Counted from the first letter of the stretch, positions 1 through 10,624 are shown. The stretch is 64,000 nucleotides of DNA from Mycobacterium colombiense (GCF_001672755.1 NZ_LZKI01000073.1:62001-126000); one strand, 5' to 3'. Notes: generated from the sequence alone by a model not told the origin. Made by a program: numbers and translations.

Positions 1-1
1 G

Positions 2-886
2 TTCGCGGTGTCCTCCATCCCGGGCCGCGGCACCGTGGCCGACCGCCACGTGTTGATACCGGCGGCGATCGGTCTGGCATTGATCGCGGGCTTCGTCGCG
101 CACGCGTGGCGTCACGCCGATCATCCGCTGATAGATCTGCGACTGTTCCGCAACCCCGTGCTCACGCACGCCAACGTGACGATGCTGGTGTTCGCCGGCG
201 CATTCTTCGGCGCCGGCCTGCTGCTCCCGAGTTATTTCCAGCAGGTGCTGCACCAGACGCCGATGCAGGCGGGCGTGCACATGATCCCTCAGGGGCTGGG
301 CGCCATGCTGACCATGCGGCTCACCGGGCCGCTGGTGGACAGGCAGGGTCCCGGCAAGATCGTGCTGGTCGGCATCGCGCTGATCACCGCCGGCCTGAGT
401 GCCTTCGCCTTCGGGGTGGCCACCCAGGCCCACTACCTGCCCATCCTGCTGGTCGGGCTGGCGATCATGGGGCTGGGCATGGGCTGCACGATGATGCCCC
501 TGTCGGTCGCCTCCGTGCAGGCGCTGGCGCCCCATCAGATCGCCCGGGGAACGACGTTGATGAGCGTCAGCCACCAGGTGGGCGGCTCGATGGGAACCGC
601 GCTGATGTCGATGATCCTGACGAACCAGTTCAATCGCAGCCCGAACATCGTCGCAGCAAACAAGCTCGCCGCCCTGCACCAGAAGGCCGCCGTCGACGGA
701 GTGCCGGTCGATCAGTCGGCGATACCGCGGCAGTCGTTCGCCCCCGGATTTGCGAGCAATGTCGTGCACGATCTTTCGCAGGCCTACACCGCGGTATTTG
801 TGATTGCCGTCGTGCTGGTGGTGTGCACCTTCATTCCGGCATGGTTTTTGCCGAAAAAGCCGGCAAGCGAAACGGCCGGCGAATAA
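2..886 (+). CDS. MFS efflux pump, EmrB/QacA (DHA2) type, 5'-truncated by window edge
   Basis: This is the C-terminal 294 residues of a 14-helix DHA2 drug:proton antiporter of the inner membrane; the start lies before base 1. Hydrophobic helices alternate with short loops through to the C-terminal basic tail PAWFLPKKP. It is closely similar along its whole visible length to the complete pump immediately downstream, for example the shared segments DHPLIDLRLFRNP and ALAPHQ.ARGTTL, so the two are tandem paralogues on the same strand 134 bp apart. M. tuberculosis has a single pump (Rv0783c, EmrB) at the equivalent place. The substrate cannot be told from sequence. Confidence 0.9.
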   Translation, partial: FAVSSIPGRGTVADRHVLIPAAIGLALIAGFVAHAWRHADHPLIDLRLFRNPVLTHANVTMLVFAGAFFGAGLLLPSYFQQVLHQTPMQAGVHMIPQGLGAMLTMRLTGPLVDRQGPGKIVLVGIALITAGLSAFAFGVATQAHYLPILLVGLAIMGLGMGCTMMPLSVASVQALAPHQIARGTTLMSVSHQVGGSMGTALMSMILTNQFNRSPNIVAANKLAALHQKAAVDGVPVDQSAIPRQSFAPGFASNVVHDLSQAYTAVFVIAVVLVVCTFIPAWFLPKKPASETAGE

Positions 887-1020
887 CATTATCGCCCGGT
901 AACCACGTGACCAGGCTGTTTGTCTGTTTAACGCCCGCGGAAGGCGGAATCTCCGCGTTGCGAATTACACGCGTGCGAATAAGCGAATACGAGTAAAAAC
1001 CCTTCTGCCGGGGCAACCCT

Positions 1021-2640
1021 GTGGATATGCTCAGCGGCGCCATGCAGAAGACCCGCTCCGCAGCTTTCAGCGTCCCGTTGCCTACCGCCCCGGGATCGTC
1101 GCTGCGCTCCGACGAATACCCCGAGAAGCTGGACGCGGCGCTGTTCAGGATCGCCGGGGTGTGCGGCCTGGCCTGCATCATGGCCGTGCTGGACAGCACC
1201 GTCGTCGCCGTCGCACAGCGCACCTTCATTGCGCAGTTCGGGTCCACCCAGGCCATCGTCTCGTGGACGATCGCCGGCTACATGCTCGCGTTCGCCACCG
1301 TGATCCCGATTACCGGATGGGCGGCGGATCGGTTCGGCACCAAGCGCCTCTTCATGGGTTCTGTGCTGATCTTCACGCTGGGGTCGCTACTGTGCGCGAT
1401 CGCGCCAAACATCTTGCTGCTCATCCTGTTTCGGATAGTCCAGGGCATCGGCGGCGGCATGTTGTTGCCGCTGAGCTTCGTGATCCTGACGCGCGAGGCG
1501 GGACCGAAGCGGGTCGGCCGCCTGATGGCGGTGGGTGGAATCCCGATTCTGCTGGGCCCCATCGGTGGGCCGATCCTGGGCGGCTGGCTGATCGGCGCCT
1601 ACGGCTGGAAATGGATCTTCCTGATCAACCTGCCGATCGGGCTCACCGCCTTCGCCCTCGCGGCGATCATGTTCCCGAAGGATCGCTCGGCTCCGTCGGA
1701 GGCGCTCGACATCACCGGAGCGCTGCTGCTGTCGCCCGGCGTGGCGATCTTTTTGTGCGGGGTGTGTTCCATCCCGGGGCGCCACACGATCGCCGACCGC
1801 TACGTGCTGGCCCCGGCCCTCCTCGGCCTGGGCCTGATCGCCGCGTTCATCCTGCACGCCTGGTATCGCACCGATCACCCCCTGATCGATCTGCGATTGT
1901 TCCGGAACCCGGTGGTCACCCAGGTCAACGTAACCCTGCTGGTGTTCGGCGCCGCCTCGGTCGGCACCGGCCTGCTGGTGCCGAGTTTCTTCCAGATCGT
2001 CGGCCACGAGACGCCGATGCAGTCCGGTCTGCACATGCTGCCGATCGGGATCGGCGCGGTGCTGACCATGCCGCTCGGCGGAGCCTTCATGGACAAGCGC
2101 GGGCCCGGCAACATCGTGCTGATCGGGCTGCCGCTGATGGCGGTGGGGCTGGGGATCTTCACCTACGGCGTCGCCAGGCAGGCCGCGTATTCACCGGTCT
2201 TGGTGACCGGGTTGGCGATCATGGGGCTGGGCATCGGCCTTACCACCACGCCGCTCTCCGCGGCGCTCATGCAGGCGCTGGCCCCGCATCAGGTTGCCCG
2301 CGGGACGACGCTGATCAGTGTCAACCAGCAGGTGGGCGGCTCGATTGGGGCCGCGCTCATGGCGGTGATCCTGACCAATCAGTTCAACCGCAACGAGGCC
2401 CTGATGGCGGCGAACGAGATGGGCGGGGTGCGCCCGGGCGCCGGCAAGCACGGCCTGCCGGCCGATCCGTCCGCCGTCCCGAGACAGCCGCTTGCCCCCG
2501 ATCTGGCCAGCCACGTGTCGCACCACTTGGCACACGCCTATACCGCCGTGTTCGTGCTGGCCGTCGTGCTGGTGGCGTTCACCATCATCCCGGCATCATT
2601 CTTGCCGAAGAAGCCGCCGAGCCAGCCCGCCGGCGAATAG
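1021..2640 (+). CDS. emrB: MFS efflux pump, EmrB/QacA (DHA2) family
   Basis: A complete 539-residue multidrug:proton antiporter, the size of M. tuberculosis EmrB (about 540). It starts with a cytosolic tail of roughly 40 residues. The first helix carries the DHA2 signature beginning DSTVVAVAQ, and the loop between helices 2 and 3 carries the MFS motif A, GWAADRFGTKR. Helix-rich sequence continues to the end, giving about 14 membrane segments. The start is the GTG at 1021; in-frame ATGs at 1027 and 1042 are alternatives because no strong ribosome binding site decides between them. It is the second copy of a tandem pair with the truncated pump upstream. The truncated TetR remnant just downstream on the opposite strand may once have regulated the locus, but that is inference. 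Confidence 0.93.
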   Translation: MDMLSGAMQKTRSAAFSVPLPTAPGSSLRSDEYPEKLDAALFRIAGVCGLACIMAVLDSTVVAVAQRTFIAQFGSTQAIVSWTIAGYMLAFATVIPITGWAADRFGTKRLFMGSVLIFTLGSLLCAIAPNILLLILFRIVQGIGGGMLLPLSFVILTREAGPKRVGRLMAVGGIPILLGPIGGPILGGWLIGAYGWKWIFLINLPIGLTAFALAAIMFPKDRSAPSEALDITGALLLSPGVAIFLCGVCSIPGRHTIADRYVLAPALLGLGLIAAFILHAWYRTDHPLIDLRLFRNPVVTQVNVTLLVFGAASVGTGLLVPSFFQIVGHETPMQSGLHMLPIGIGAVLTMPLGGAFMDKRGPGNIVLIGLPLMAVGLGIFTYGVARQAAYSPVLVTGLAIMGLGIGLTTTPLSAALMQALAPHQVARGTTLISVNQQVGGSIGAALMAVILTNQFNRNEALMAANEMGGVRPGAGKHGLPADPSAVPRQPLAPDLASHVSHHLAHAYTAVFVLAVVLVAFTIIPASFLPKKPPSQPAGE

Positions 2641-2645
2641 CGCCA

Positions 2646-3122
2646 TCACCCGGCGAACAGCATCCTCGCGATCCGTCGCACCGTCTCCATCGGGTCGGTG
2701 GCCCTGACCTGATCGTCGACGGCGTCGTTGAGCCACAGCGTCGCAAATCCGTGCACCAGCGACCAAGCCGCCAACTCGGCGCCGCCGGGGTCGGCACGGG
2801 CGTCGGGATCCTGCAGCGTCGCCACCCCGCGAGCAAGCTCCGCGGCGGCCGCGGCCTCGGCGGTCGCCAGGTCCCCGTCTGACGCATCGAGCAGCGACTT
2901 GTCGAACATGACCCGGTAGTGGCCCGGGTGGTCGATGGCGAATCGCACATACGCGAGTGCGGCGTCGACGAAGTCGCCCCGGGCATCGGCCAGGGCCTGT
3001 GCCAACAGCGCGAAGCCCTCTGCGGCCAGCGCGGTGAACAGACCCCGGCGATCGGTGAAGTGGTGCGCCGGCGCGGCGTGGGAGACACCCGCGGACCGGG
3101 CCAATTCGCGCAGCGAGACGCC
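2646..3122 (-). pseudogene. TetR-family regulator, 5'-truncated remnant
   Basis: The reading frame encodes the recognition-helix half of a TetR DNA-binding domain (VSLRELARSAGVSHAAPAHHF) followed by a normal-length ligand-binding domain of about 125 residues that ends IARMLFAG. The first roughly 30 residues, with helix 1 of the HTH and the start codon, are missing: homology stops at about 3122, where unrelated sequence on the opposite strand begins. No initiation codon with a ribosome binding site precedes the HTH. An internal start at 3104 would give a protein without a full DNA-binding domain. I therefore call it a pseudogene. See the neighbouring remnant and the finding on head-to-head scars. 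Confidence 0.75.
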
Positions 3123-3275
3123 CTGTTGCTGATGCTGGCCATGTTCCCGGCCAACATCTACGCGTCCCGGATGCCCGATCCGCCGAAATCGATGACGACC
3201 CGGCTACCTCTGCGGGTCGGCGCCGAGATCGTCTTCCTGGCGGCCGCCGTTGCGGTCGCCCTCGGCGGCCGCTAA
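3123..3275 (+). pseudogene. C-terminal remnant of a small membrane protein (DoxX-like)
   Basis: Fifty codons ending in TAA encode a hydrophobic, loop, hydrophobic pattern (LLLMLAMFPANIYA, then [16 protein letters not shown]) that looks like the last two helices of a DoxX-type membrane protein. There is no start codon in context, and the frame abuts the truncated TetR gene exactly at 3122/3123. It overlaps the final 24 codons of ptrB on the other strand. The family assignment rests on the FPANIYA-type motif and hydrophobicity only, so it is tentative. The truncation itself is clearer than the name. Confidence 0.5.
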
Positions 3276-5366
3276 CAGCCACGCGTATTGGAAGGCGGCT
3301 TCCTCCCAGCCCTTGTAGCGGCCACTGACGCCACCGTGTCCGGCGTTCATCTGGGTCTTCAACAGAACCGGACTGCCGTCGCCGTTGGCGTGGCGCAGTG
3401 CCGCGACCCATTTGGCCGGCTCCACGTAGTAGACCCTCGTATCGTTCAGCGACGTCATGGCCAAAATCGCCGGATACCGCTTGGCCTCGACATTCTCATA
3501 CGGCGAATAGGACTTCATGTAGGAGTAGACATCCTTGTCCGCCAAGGGATTTCCCCATTCATCCCACTCGGTGACAGTCAGCGGCAAGGAGGGATCCAAG
3601 ATAGTGGTCAGCGGGTCGACGAACGGGACCTGCGCGAGAATTCCGGCGAAGAGCTCCGGCGCCAGGTTGGCCACCGCTCCCATCAGCAGTCCGCCGGCGC
3701 TGCCCCCCAGCGCCACCAGCTGACGCGGCCGGGTCACGCCGGAATCCACCAAATGCCGTGCCACCGCGACGAAGTCGGTGAACGTGTTCCTTTTCTCCAA
3801 CAGCTTGCCATGCTCGTACCACAGCCGGCCCATCTCGCCGCCGCCACGCACGTGGGCGATGGCGAACACCATGCCTCGGTCCAGCAGCGACAATCGGGCG
3901 ATGGAGAAGCTCGGGTCGGTGCACAGCTCGTAGGCGCCGTAGCCGTAAAGCAATGCGGGCGCCGGAAATTCGATCCCGGCGCGGTGCACGATGGACACCG
4001 GGATCCGGGTGCCGTCGTCGGCGACCGCCCAGTCACGCCGTTCCACGTAGTCCTCGGGCCGGTAATCGCCGAGCACAGGCTGCTCGCGCAGCAAGGTGCG
4101 TTCGCCGGTGGTGAGGTCGATGTCGTAGACCCGGGCCGGAACCACCAGCGATCCCGCCCTGATCCGCAGCTTGGGTGCCTCCCAGTTGGGGTTGCCGGCC
4201 GGGCCGGCCGTCATCAGCTCGGAGTCGAACGAAATCTCTTCGGGCTGCCCATAGGTGCCGTCGGCGTTGATCGGCCACAGCTGCATTCGGGGCAGCGCCT
4301 CGCGTCGGTAGCTGACCACCAGGAGGCCGGCGAAAGCGTCGACCGCGTCGAGTCGGACGTCGTCGCGGTGCGGGATCAGGGTGCGCTGCTGCGCCGGATC
4401 GCTGACCGGCGCCTCGGTGAGGGTGAAGTTGACCGCGCCGTCGTTGTGCAGGATCAAGAACCGGTCCTGCCCGCCGATGACCGCGTGCTCGACCGCGTAC
4501 TCGACGCCCTCGCGGCGCGGCAGCACGACGGTGAACTGCGCCTGCGGGTCGGCGGCGTCGGCGTAGCGGTACTCGGAGGTGATCGAGGACCCCGAGGCGA
4601 TGAATACGTAGGCCTCGCTGCGGGTGAGTCCCACACCGAGCCAATACTTTTCGTCTTCTTCGTGATAGACCAGCTCGGCCTCGTCGCCGGAGCCCACCCG
4701 ATACCGCCACACCTTGTCGGGTCGGTGCGCGTCGTCCAGCGTCAGGTAGTACACGGTGCGGTTGTCGGCGGCCCACGTCGCACCCGCGCCGATATCGGCG
4801 ATCTCGTCGGGGAACAGCTCGCCGGTACGTAAGTCCTTGAACCGCAACGTGTAACGCTCGTCGCCGAGGGTGTCGACGGAGTACGCCAGCAGGTTGCCAT
4901 CGAGGCTCACCGTCGCGGCCCCCAGGGAGAAGAATTCGTGTCCCTCGGCTTCGGCATTGGAATCGAGCAGGATCTGTTCGCCCGGGATCGCGGTGTTCTC
5001 GTCCAGCGTCGGCGGGTCCCAATCGTCGGGCCCGCTGATCGGACAACGGCATTGGACGCGATATTGTTTGCCCTCGTAGGTGCGCGCGTAGTACCACCAC
5101 TCGCCCTGCCGGGTGGGCACCGAAAGATCCGTCTCCTTGGTGCGCGCCTTGATCTCGTCGAAAATCTGCTGCCGCAGCGGTTCGAGGTGGGCGGTCATCT
5201 GATCGACGTAGGCGTTCTCCGCCTCGAGGTAGGCGATGACTTCGGGGTTGGTTTTTTCGCGCAGCCACTCGTACGGATCGACGAAGACGTCGCCGTGGTG
5301 CTCACGCCGACTCTCCACCCGCTTGGCGACCGGGGGCACCGAGCCGTCCGAATGCGTTTCGGTCAT
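3204..5366 (-). CDS. ptrB: Oligopeptidase B-type prolyl oligopeptidase (S9A)
   Basis: A 720-residue cytosolic serine peptidase that cleaves short peptides, usually after basic residues in this family. An N-terminal beta-propeller (about 70-420) is followed by an alpha/beta hydrolase domain. The catalytic serine is in GGSAGGLL (about Ser556), the aspartate in SLNDTRV (about 642) and the histidine in NAGHGG (about 677). The start is the ATG at 5366, which overlaps the purC stop by four bases (ATGA), so the two are co-translated. Open frame continues upstream inside purC but is a shadow. In M. tuberculosis H37Rv the gene is annotated as two pieces (Rv0781/Rv0782); here it is one intact frame. 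The last 20 or so residues, after [10 protein letters not shown], are polar and lie antisense to the DoxX-like remnant, so this tail may be an acquired extension. Confidence 0.95.
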   Translation of the reverse strand: MTETHSDGSVPPVAKRVESRREHHGDVFVDPYEWLREKTNPEVIAYLEAENAYVDQMTAHLEPLRQQIFDEIKARTKETDLSVPTRQGEWWYYARTYEGKQYRVQCRCPISGPDDWDPPTLDENTAIPGEQILLDSNAEAEGHEFFSLGAATVSLDGNLLAYSVDTLGDERYTLRFKDLRTGELFPDEIADIGAGATWAADNRTVYYLTLDDAHRPDKVWRYRVGSGDEAELVYHEEDEKYWLGVGLTRSEAYVFIASGSSITSEYRYADAADPQAQFTVVLPRREGVEYAVEHAVIGGQDRFLILHNDGAVNFTLTEAPVSDPAQQRTLIPHRDDVRLDAVDAFAGLLVVSYRREALPRMQLWPINADGTYGQPEEISFDSELMTAGPAGNPNWEAPKLRIRAGSLVVPARVYDIDLTTGERTLLREQPVLGDYRPEDYVERRDWAVADDGTRIPVSIVHRAGIEFPAPALLYGYGAYELCTDPSFSIARLSLLDRGMVFAIAHVRGGGEMGRLWYEHGKLLEKRNTFTDFVAVARHLVDSGVTRPRQLVALGGSAGGLLMGAVANLAPELFAGILAQVPFVDPLTTILDPSLPLTVTEWDEWGNPLADKDVYSYMKSYSPYENVEAKRYPAILAMTSLNDTRVYYVEPAKWVAALRHANGDGSPVLLKTQMNAGHGGVSGRYKGWEEAAFQYAWLLAAAEGDRNGGRQEDDLGADPQR

Positions 5367-6253
5367 GCGCTGGGTCCGATCCAGTCGTTGAAGCTCAGGC
5401 CGGAAATGCGTTCGTAGGCATCGATATAGCGGTCTCGGGTGGCGTCGATGATGTGCTCCGGCAGTGGCGGCGGCGGTTTTGTGCCGTGGCGGTCCCAGCC
5501 GGACTCGGGCCCGGTCAGCCAGTTGCGGACGAACTGCTTGTCGAAGCTGTTCTGGACGACGCCGACCTGGTACTCGTCGGCCGGCCAGTACCGCGACGAA
5601 TCCGGCGTGAAGATTTCGTCGGCGAGCAGCAGGTTGCCGGCGCGGTCGGTGCCGAACTCGAATTTGGTGTCCGCGATGATGATTCCCTTCCGGAGCGCGT
5701 GATCCGCGGCCTGCAGATAGGTCTGCAGGGTGCGGTCGCGCAGTTGGTTGGCGGGCACGGCACCGACCATCTCGATGACGCGGGCGAAGGGGATGTTCTC
5801 GTCGTGGTCGCCCAGTGCGGCTTTCGTCGCGGGGGTGAACAGCGGTTCGGCGAACCTGCTGGCTTCGACCAGTCCCGGCGGCAGCGCGATGCCGCAGACC
5901 GTCCCGGTCGCCTGGTAGTCCAGCAATCCCGAGCCGGTCAGGTAACCGCGCGCCACGCATTCCACCGGAAGCATCTCCAGCTGGCGCACCACCAGCGCGC
6001 GGCCAAGCACCTCGTCGGGGATGCGTGGGTCGTCGGGCGGCCCGGCCAGATGGTTGGGGGCGTCGACGAGACCGAAGAAGAAGACGCTCATCGCGGTGAG
6101 GATGCGGCCCTTGTCCGGGATGGTGCTGTCCAGGACGAAGTCGTACGCCGAGATGCGGTCGGAGGCGACGAGCAGCAGGTGTTCGCCGTCGACGCGATAC
6201 AGCTCGCGGACCTTGCCGCTGGCCAGATGCTGGTAGTCGGACAGTGCAGGCAT
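5363..6253 (-). CDS. purC: SAICAR synthetase
   Basis: A 296-residue phosphoribosylaminoimidazole-succinocarboxamide synthase, which joins aspartate to CAIR in step 8 of de novo purine synthesis using ATP. The N-terminal motif SGKVREL is the nucleotide-binding P-loop-like segment of the family; RISAYDFVL, the [12 protein letters not shown] segment and the DTKFEFG active-site motif follow in the usual order. Length equals that of mycobacterial PurC. Start is ATG 6253; a TAGGCT hexamer six bases before it suggests a leaderless message. It is first in a purC-ptrB transcription unit. Confidence 0.97.
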   Translation of the reverse strand: MPALSDYQHLASGKVRELYRVDGEHLLLVASDRISAYDFVLDSTIPDKGRILTAMSVFFFGLVDAPNHLAGPPDDPRIPDEVLGRALVVRQLEMLPVECVARGYLTGSGLLDYQATGTVCGIALPPGLVEASRFAEPLFTPATKAALGDHDENIPFARVIEMVGAVPANQLRDRTLQTYLQAADHALRKGIIIADTKFEFGTDRAGNLLLADEIFTPDSSRYWPADEYQVGVVQNSFDKQFVRNWLTGPESGWDRHGTKPPPPLPEHIIDATRDRYIDAYERISGLSFNDWIGPSA

Positions 6254-6259
6254 CCGGTC

Positions 6260-6265
6260 AGCCTA
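6260..6265 (-). promoter_or_regulatory. -10 box of a predicted leaderless purC promoter
   Basis: On the minus strand TAGGCT is followed by six bases and then the purC ATG. This is the spacing at which mycobacterial transcription starts on the A of the start codon. No Shine-Dalgarno is present in the short gap. Confidence 0.5.
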
Positions 6266-6305
6266 TCGGGCACCTGCAAACGCGCTTTGTGCTGGGATCG
6301 GGGCT

Positions 6306-6926
6306 ATGACACTGCGGTTTCTGCCCTACTCCACCAGGCCCGGCCGGCTGGCCGTCCAGCTGTTCAGCGACTTGGCCGTCGTCATCTGGACAGTGCTCTG
6401 GCTGCTCGTCGGGCTGGCCGTCTACGACGCCATCGCCACCATCGCAGACGCGGGCCGGCAGGTGGAGAGCGGCGCGAACGGAATCGCCGGCAACCTCGAG
6501 TCCGCCGGCCACGGCGCCCAGCACATCCCGGTGGTGGGTGACGCGGTCAGCAAGCCGCTCAACTCCGCCAGCCACGCCGCGCTGGACATCGCCGGCGCGG
6601 GCCACGATCTGGACAGCGCGGCAAGCTGGCTCGCGGTGCTGCTCGCGATGGCCGTCGTTGCGGTGCCGATCCTCATCGCGGCGCTGCCGTGGTTTTTTCT
6701 GCGACTGCGATTCTTTCGGCGCAAGTTGACGGTGACCGCACTGGCCGCGACCCCGGCCGGTGCGCAATTGCTTGCGCTGCGCGCGCTGACGAACCGTCCG
6801 CCCCGGAAGTTGATCGCCGTCAGCACGGATCCGGTCGGCGGGTGGCGCCGTGATGATCCGGCCACCATCGGGGCCCTGGTCGCGCTCGAACTACGGTCGG
6901 CCGGAATCGCGCTGCGCGGGAGCTAG
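6306..6926 (+). CDS. Conserved two-helix membrane protein (Rv0779c-type)
   Basis: A 206-residue protein of unknown function that matches Rv0779c of M. tuberculosis in size and position (divergent from purC). There are two clear membrane segments, at about residues 15-45 (LAVVIWTVLWLLVGLAVYD) and 108-135 (VLLAMAVVAVPILIAALPW), separated by a roughly 65-residue segment rich in Ala/Gly/Ser/Asp that probably lies outside the membrane. The C-terminal 70 residues are hydrophilic and probably cytosolic. Its 3' end overlaps that of the convergent TDT exporter gene by 36 bp. No catalytic motif is visible. Confidence 0.85.
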   Translation: MTLRFLPYSTRPGRLAVQLFSDLAVVIWTVLWLLVGLAVYDAIATIADAGRQVESGANGIAGNLESAGHGAQHIPVVGDAVSKPLNSASHAALDIAGAGHDLDSAASWLAVLLAMAVVAVPILIAALPWFFLRLRFFRRKLTVTALAATPAGAQLLALRALTNRPPRKLIAVSTDPVGGWRRDDPATIGALVALELRSAGIALRGS

Positions 6927-7913
6927 CAGCAGCGCCCGCGCCACCAGTAGCAGCCCGGCGATGACCACAATGATCCAGGCGGCCAACGCATCCCAGAAGA
7001 ACACCAGCGAGACGGTGAGCAGCGGGTGCCGGCCGAGCTCGACCGCCATGGCGAAGCTGGCCGCGGAGTACATGCCCAGCGGGAACACGAACGCCCACCA
7101 CACACCGGTGAATTGCAGCATGTTGGGGTGCCGCCTGATGCGGTGCAGCGCAAAGTAGATCAGCGGCGGTATCCACAGGGTGGCCGTCACCCCGGTGACG
7201 ATGCTGAGCGTGCGGACCGGACCGGCCAGCCAGGCGGGCGCCACGGCGTGGATGTTGTCGCCGGCCAACGTCGCAATCGCCATGGCGCCCATCAGGATCC
7301 AGGTGTCGGGTTCGAAGCCGTCGCGGTCCTGGCGTTCGCTGACGACACGCCAGAGGGTCAGCCACGTCATCAGGCCGTAGATGCACAGCGCCGCCACCCA
7401 CCCGGCCACGGCCACCGCCAGCCACCAGTGATGGCCGGTCTGTCGTGCCGCCCGGGCGATCACGATCGCCAAGCCGGAGGTGCCCACGCTGCCCAGCTGC
7501 CAGGGGCCGTGGGCGTGGTCGCGTAGCTCTGTCCACCGGTGCGCCAACATGTTTCGCGCGCTGAACAGGATCAGCACCAGCCAAAACGCCAGGCCGACCG
7601 CGCCGAGCACCCGCGCCACCCACACGTTGGACGACAGGCGGGTGTCGATCACCGCGCACGCGGCGACGAAAGTTATCAGGCGCAGGGTGACGTCGGGATC
7701 GGTCAGATCCCACCGCAGCCGCTGGCCGGGGATGGCGACCTTCGCGACGACCAGGGCGACCAGAACCAACAGTCCGACGGTAGCGATGACACCCATCGTG
7801 TCGCTGATCAACCGGTACCCGTGATCGTGCGCGCCGATCGACAAGATTCCCGTCGCCATCACCGCGGCGAACACATCGGGTGAGGGCTCGACATCGGCGA
7901 ACCGGATCGTCAC
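6891..7913 (-). CDS. TDT-family (TehA/SLAC1-like) anion or dicarboxylate exporter
   Basis: A 340-residue, about ten-helix membrane protein of the tellurite-resistance/dicarboxylate transporter family; the segment [14 protein letters not shown] near the N terminus is the family hallmark. The start is the GTG at 7913, which overlaps the stop of cyp126 (GTGA), so it is the last gene of a purB-cyp126-exporter unit. Open frame further upstream lies inside cyp126 and is not used. M. tuberculosis has no such gene between Rv0778 and Rv0779c. A second, more distant member of the family is at 46,716. The transported substrate is unknown. Confidence 0.85.
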   Translation of the reverse strand: MTIRFADVEPSPDVFAAVMATGILSIGAHDHGYRLISDTMGVIATVGLLVLVALVVAKVAIPGQRLRWDLTDPDVTLRLITFVAACAVIDTRLSSNVWVARVLGAVGLAFWLVLILFSARNMLAHRWTELRDHAHGPWQLGSVGTSGLAIVIARAARQTGHHWWLAVAVAGWVAALCIYGLMTWLTLWRVVSERQDRDGFEPDTWILMGAMAIATLAGDNIHAVAPAWLAGPVRTLSIVTGVTATLWIPPLIYFALHRIRRHPNMLQFTGVWWAFVFPLGMYSAASFAMAVELGRHPLLTVSLVFFWDALAAWIIVVIAGLLLVARALLLAPAQRDSGRP

Positions 7914-9172
7914 GGTTGTTCGCGCAGCTCCACGACGAGGTGCCGAATGCCGGTGTGCCGATTGCTGCGGGCCCATTCGACCGGCCGGACGACGTGGACC
8001 CCGCCGAACCGCGACAGCAGCTCTTCGAACAAGACCCGCAGCTCGAGCCGGGCCAGGTTGGCACCCAGGCAATAGTGCACACCCTGGCCGAACCCCAGAT
8101 GCGGGTTGGGCTTTCGGGCGATATCGAACTCGTCGGCGTTCTCGAACACGCCGGCGTCGCGATTCGCCGAGCCTTCCCAGATCTGTATCTTCTGTCCGGC
8201 CTCGACCGGCTGCCCGCCCAGCGTGACATCGCGGGTGGCGGTGCGGCGTTTGGAGGGCGACGGCGACGTCCACCGCACCATCTCCTCGACGGCCGTGGGC
8301 AGGGCGTCGAGATCGCCGCGCAGTGACCGCAATTGGTGCGGATGGTCGGCCAGCGCCAGAAGGCCGCCCGCGACGGCGTTGCGGGTGGTCTCCGCCCCGG
8401 CGCTGAACAACAGGCTGAAGAACAGGTACAACTCGAGGTCGGACAGGGCGGACCCGCCGTCGGCGTCGTCGAGCATCGCGTTCGCCACGACCGACAGCAT
8501 GTCGTCGGTCGGGTTCTCCCGCTTGGCCGCGATCAACTGCTGACCGTACTCATACATCCGCGACCCGGCCGCTGCGTCTCTTTCGGAGACCGACAACTGC
8601 GACAGTGCGGCCTTGCGCGAGCCGCCGAAGTCGAACTGTGGCTCGATTGCCTCGAATAACCAATGCCGTTCGGATTCAGGCACTCCCAGCAGGATGCAGA
8701 TCATCTGCATCGGCAATTCGGCAGCGATGTCGACCAGGAAGTCGAACGGCTCGCCCGGCACCACCGCATCCAGCAGCCGGCGCGCCCGGGTCCGCAGGTC
8801 GTCCTCCACCAGCCGGATCATCCGCGGCGTCAGCCCGGAGCTGACCAGCCGCCGGATCTGCGAATGCCGCGGATCGTCCATCATGTTGAGCACCTGACCC
8901 GCGATCGCCAGGTCCTGCAACAGCGTGCCGCCATACGGCCGCGGGCCACCGGTGACCGATGAATACGTCACCGGATCCTTGAGCACCTCAAGCGTTTCCG
9001 AGTAGGTGGCCACCGACCAGAACCCCTCGCCATCCGGGGTGTTGTCGGTCGGGGCATGCCAGTACACGGGCGCCTCACGACGATGGATCGCGAACAGATC
9101 GTGCGGAAATCCGTTGGCGAAGTTGTCCAGATCGGTGAAGTCGATCTCCGCGAGCGCGCCGGCCAGCGTCAC
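7910..9172 (-). CDS. cyp126: Cytochrome P450 126
   Basis: A 420-residue soluble P450 monooxygenase that aligns throughout with M. tuberculosis CYP126 (Rv0778), including the N-terminal stretch [21 protein letters not shown] and the C-terminal [14 protein letters not shown]. The oxygen-binding I-helix reads [12 protein letters not shown], the ExxR element is in VEEMVRW, and the haem ligand cysteine is in [10 protein letters not shown]. It needs a ferredoxin and reductase; the only ferredoxin in this window is next to cyp51. Start ATG 9172 overlaps the purB stop, so it is translated with purB. The physiological substrate of CYP126 is not established. Confidence 0.97.
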   Translation of the reverse strand: MTLAGALAEIDFTDLDNFANGFPHDLFAIHRREAPVYWHAPTDNTPDGEGFWSVATYSETLEVLKDPVTYSSVTGGPRPYGGTLLQDLAIAGQVLNMMDDPRHSQIRRLVSSGLTPRMIRLVEDDLRTRARRLLDAVVPGEPFDFLVDIAAELPMQMICILLGVPESERHWLFEAIEPQFDFGGSRKAALSQLSVSERDAAAGSRMYEYGQQLIAAKRENPTDDMLSVVANAMLDDADGGSALSDLELYLFFSLLFSAGAETTRNAVAGGLLALADHPHQLRSLRGDLDALPTAVEEMVRWTSPSPSKRRTATRDVTLGGQPVEAGQKIQIWEGSANRDAGVFENADEFDIARKPNPHLGFGQGVHYCLGANLARLELRVLFEELLSRFGGVHVVRPVEWARSNRHTGIRHLVVELREQP

Positions 9173-10587
9173 AGGATCGCACCCGGGGCGTACTTGGCCG
9201 CGTCCGGGTAGCGGTTCACCAGCGCGTCCACCTGCGCCGCCACCTCGTCGACCTGGTCACCGGCGGCGCCGGTGAACGCTTTCTTGTCGGCGAGCGCGGC
9301 GTCCAGCGCCGCCCGGTCCAGCGGCAACCGCTCGTCGGCCGCCAGCCGCTCCAGCAGGTCGGGCTCGGCGCCGTGTTCGCGCATGGCGAGGGCGGTGGCC
9401 ACCGCGTGTTCGCGGATTACGTGGTGCGCGGCCTCGCGCCCGACGCCGGCGCGCACCGCGGCGATCAACACCTTGGTGGTGGCCAGGAACGGCAGGTAGC
9501 GATCCAGCTCGCGACTGATCACCGCCGGATAGGCGCCGAACTCGTCGAGCACCGTCAAGAACGTCTCGATCTGCCCGTCGATGGCAAAGAAGCTGTCCGG
9601 CAACGCCACTCGACGCACCACCGAACAGAACACGTCGCCCTCGTTCCACTGCGCGCCCGCCAGTTCGGCGGCCATCGAGGCGTAACCGCGCAGCACAACC
9701 TGCAACCCGTTGACCCGCTCGCAGCTGCGCGTGTTCATCTTGTGCGGCATGGCCGAGGAGCCGACCTGTCCTGGCGCGAATCCCTCCGTGACCAGTTCAT
9801 GCCCGGCCATCAGCCGGATGGTGTGGGCCAGCGACGACGGCCCGGCACCCAGCTGCACCAGCGCCGAGAGTACGTCGTGGTCCAGCGAACGCGGATACAC
9901 CTGCCCGACGCTGGTCAATACCGTTGCGAATCCCAGGAATTCGGCGACGCGCCGCTCGAGCTCGGCGAGCTTGGCCGCGTCGCCGTCCAGCAGGTCGAGC
10001 ATGTCCTGCGAGGTGCCCATCGGGCCCTTGATGCCGCGCAGCGGGTAGCGGTCGATCAGCTCCCGCAACCTGGTCAACGCGATCAGCGTCTCCTGGGCCG
10101 CCGACGCGAACCTCTTGCCCAACGTGGTGGCCTGCGCGGCGACGTTGTGGCTGCGGCCGGCCATCACCAGGTCGCGATAGGACACGGCCCGCTCGGCGAG
10201 CCGCGCCGCGACCGCCACGCCGTGACCGAAGACCAGTTCCAGCGAGCGCCGGATCTGCAGTTGCTCCACGTTCTCGGTCAGGTCGCGACTGGTCATGCCT
10301 TTGTGCACGTGCTCATGACCGGCCAACGCATTGAATTCCTCGATGCGCGCCTTCACGTCGTGGCGCAGCACCCGTTCGCGGTCCGCGATCGACGCAAGGT
10401 CGACGTCTTCGATCACCCGCTCGTAGTCGGCGATGGCTGCGGAAGGTACCGACACACCCAGTTCCGCCTGCGCGCGCAGCACCGCCAGCCACAGCCGCCG
10501 CTCGGCGACGACCTTGGCCTCCGGCGACCAGATCGCGACCATCTCGGCACTGGCGTACCGGGTGGCCAGCACATTCGGAATGCTCAC
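9169..10587 (-). CDS. purB: Adenylosuccinate lyase
   Basis: A 472-residue fumarase/aspartase-superfamily enzyme, exactly the length of M. tuberculosis PurB. It releases fumarate from SAICAR and from adenylosuccinate in purine synthesis. The superfamily signature is seen as [10 protein letters not shown], with [10 protein letters not shown] and TSRDLTEN upstream as the other active-site segments. The start is the GTG at 10587, supported by a GAGG six bases upstream; the much longer open frame that reaches 11,004 lies antisense to the DUF429 gene and is a shadow. It heads the purB-cyp126-exporter unit. Confidence 0.97.
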   Translation of the reverse strand: MSIPNVLATRYASAEMVAIWSPEAKVVAERRLWLAVLRAQAELGVSVPSAAIADYERVIEDVDLASIADRERVLRHDVKARIEEFNALAGHEHVHKGMTSRDLTENVEQLQIRRSLELVFGHGVAVAARLAERAVSYRDLVMAGRSHNVAAQATTLGKRFASAAQETLIALTRLRELIDRYPLRGIKGPMGTSQDMLDLLDGDAAKLAELERRVAEFLGFATVLTSVGQVYPRSLDHDVLSALVQLGAGPSSLAHTIRLMAGHELVTEGFAPGQVGSSAMPHKMNTRSCERVNGLQVVLRGYASMAAELAGAQWNEGDVFCSVVRRVALPDSFFAIDGQIETFLTVLDEFGAYPAVISRELDRYLPFLATTKVLIAAVRAGVGREAAHHVIREHAVATALAMREHGAEPDLLERLAADERLPLDRAALDAALADKKAFTGAAGDQVDEVAAQVDALVNRYPDAAKYAPGAIL

Positions 10588-10624
10588 TTGGTCCTCACGA
10601 ACACACAGCTTACGGTCGCGGTCA

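Noticed and set aside
5367..5960. Upstream extension of the ptrB frame to 918 residues
   Set aside because: It is antisense-like Arg/Pro-rich translation of the purC gene in another frame. The ATG at 5,366 gives the family start and a normal overlap.
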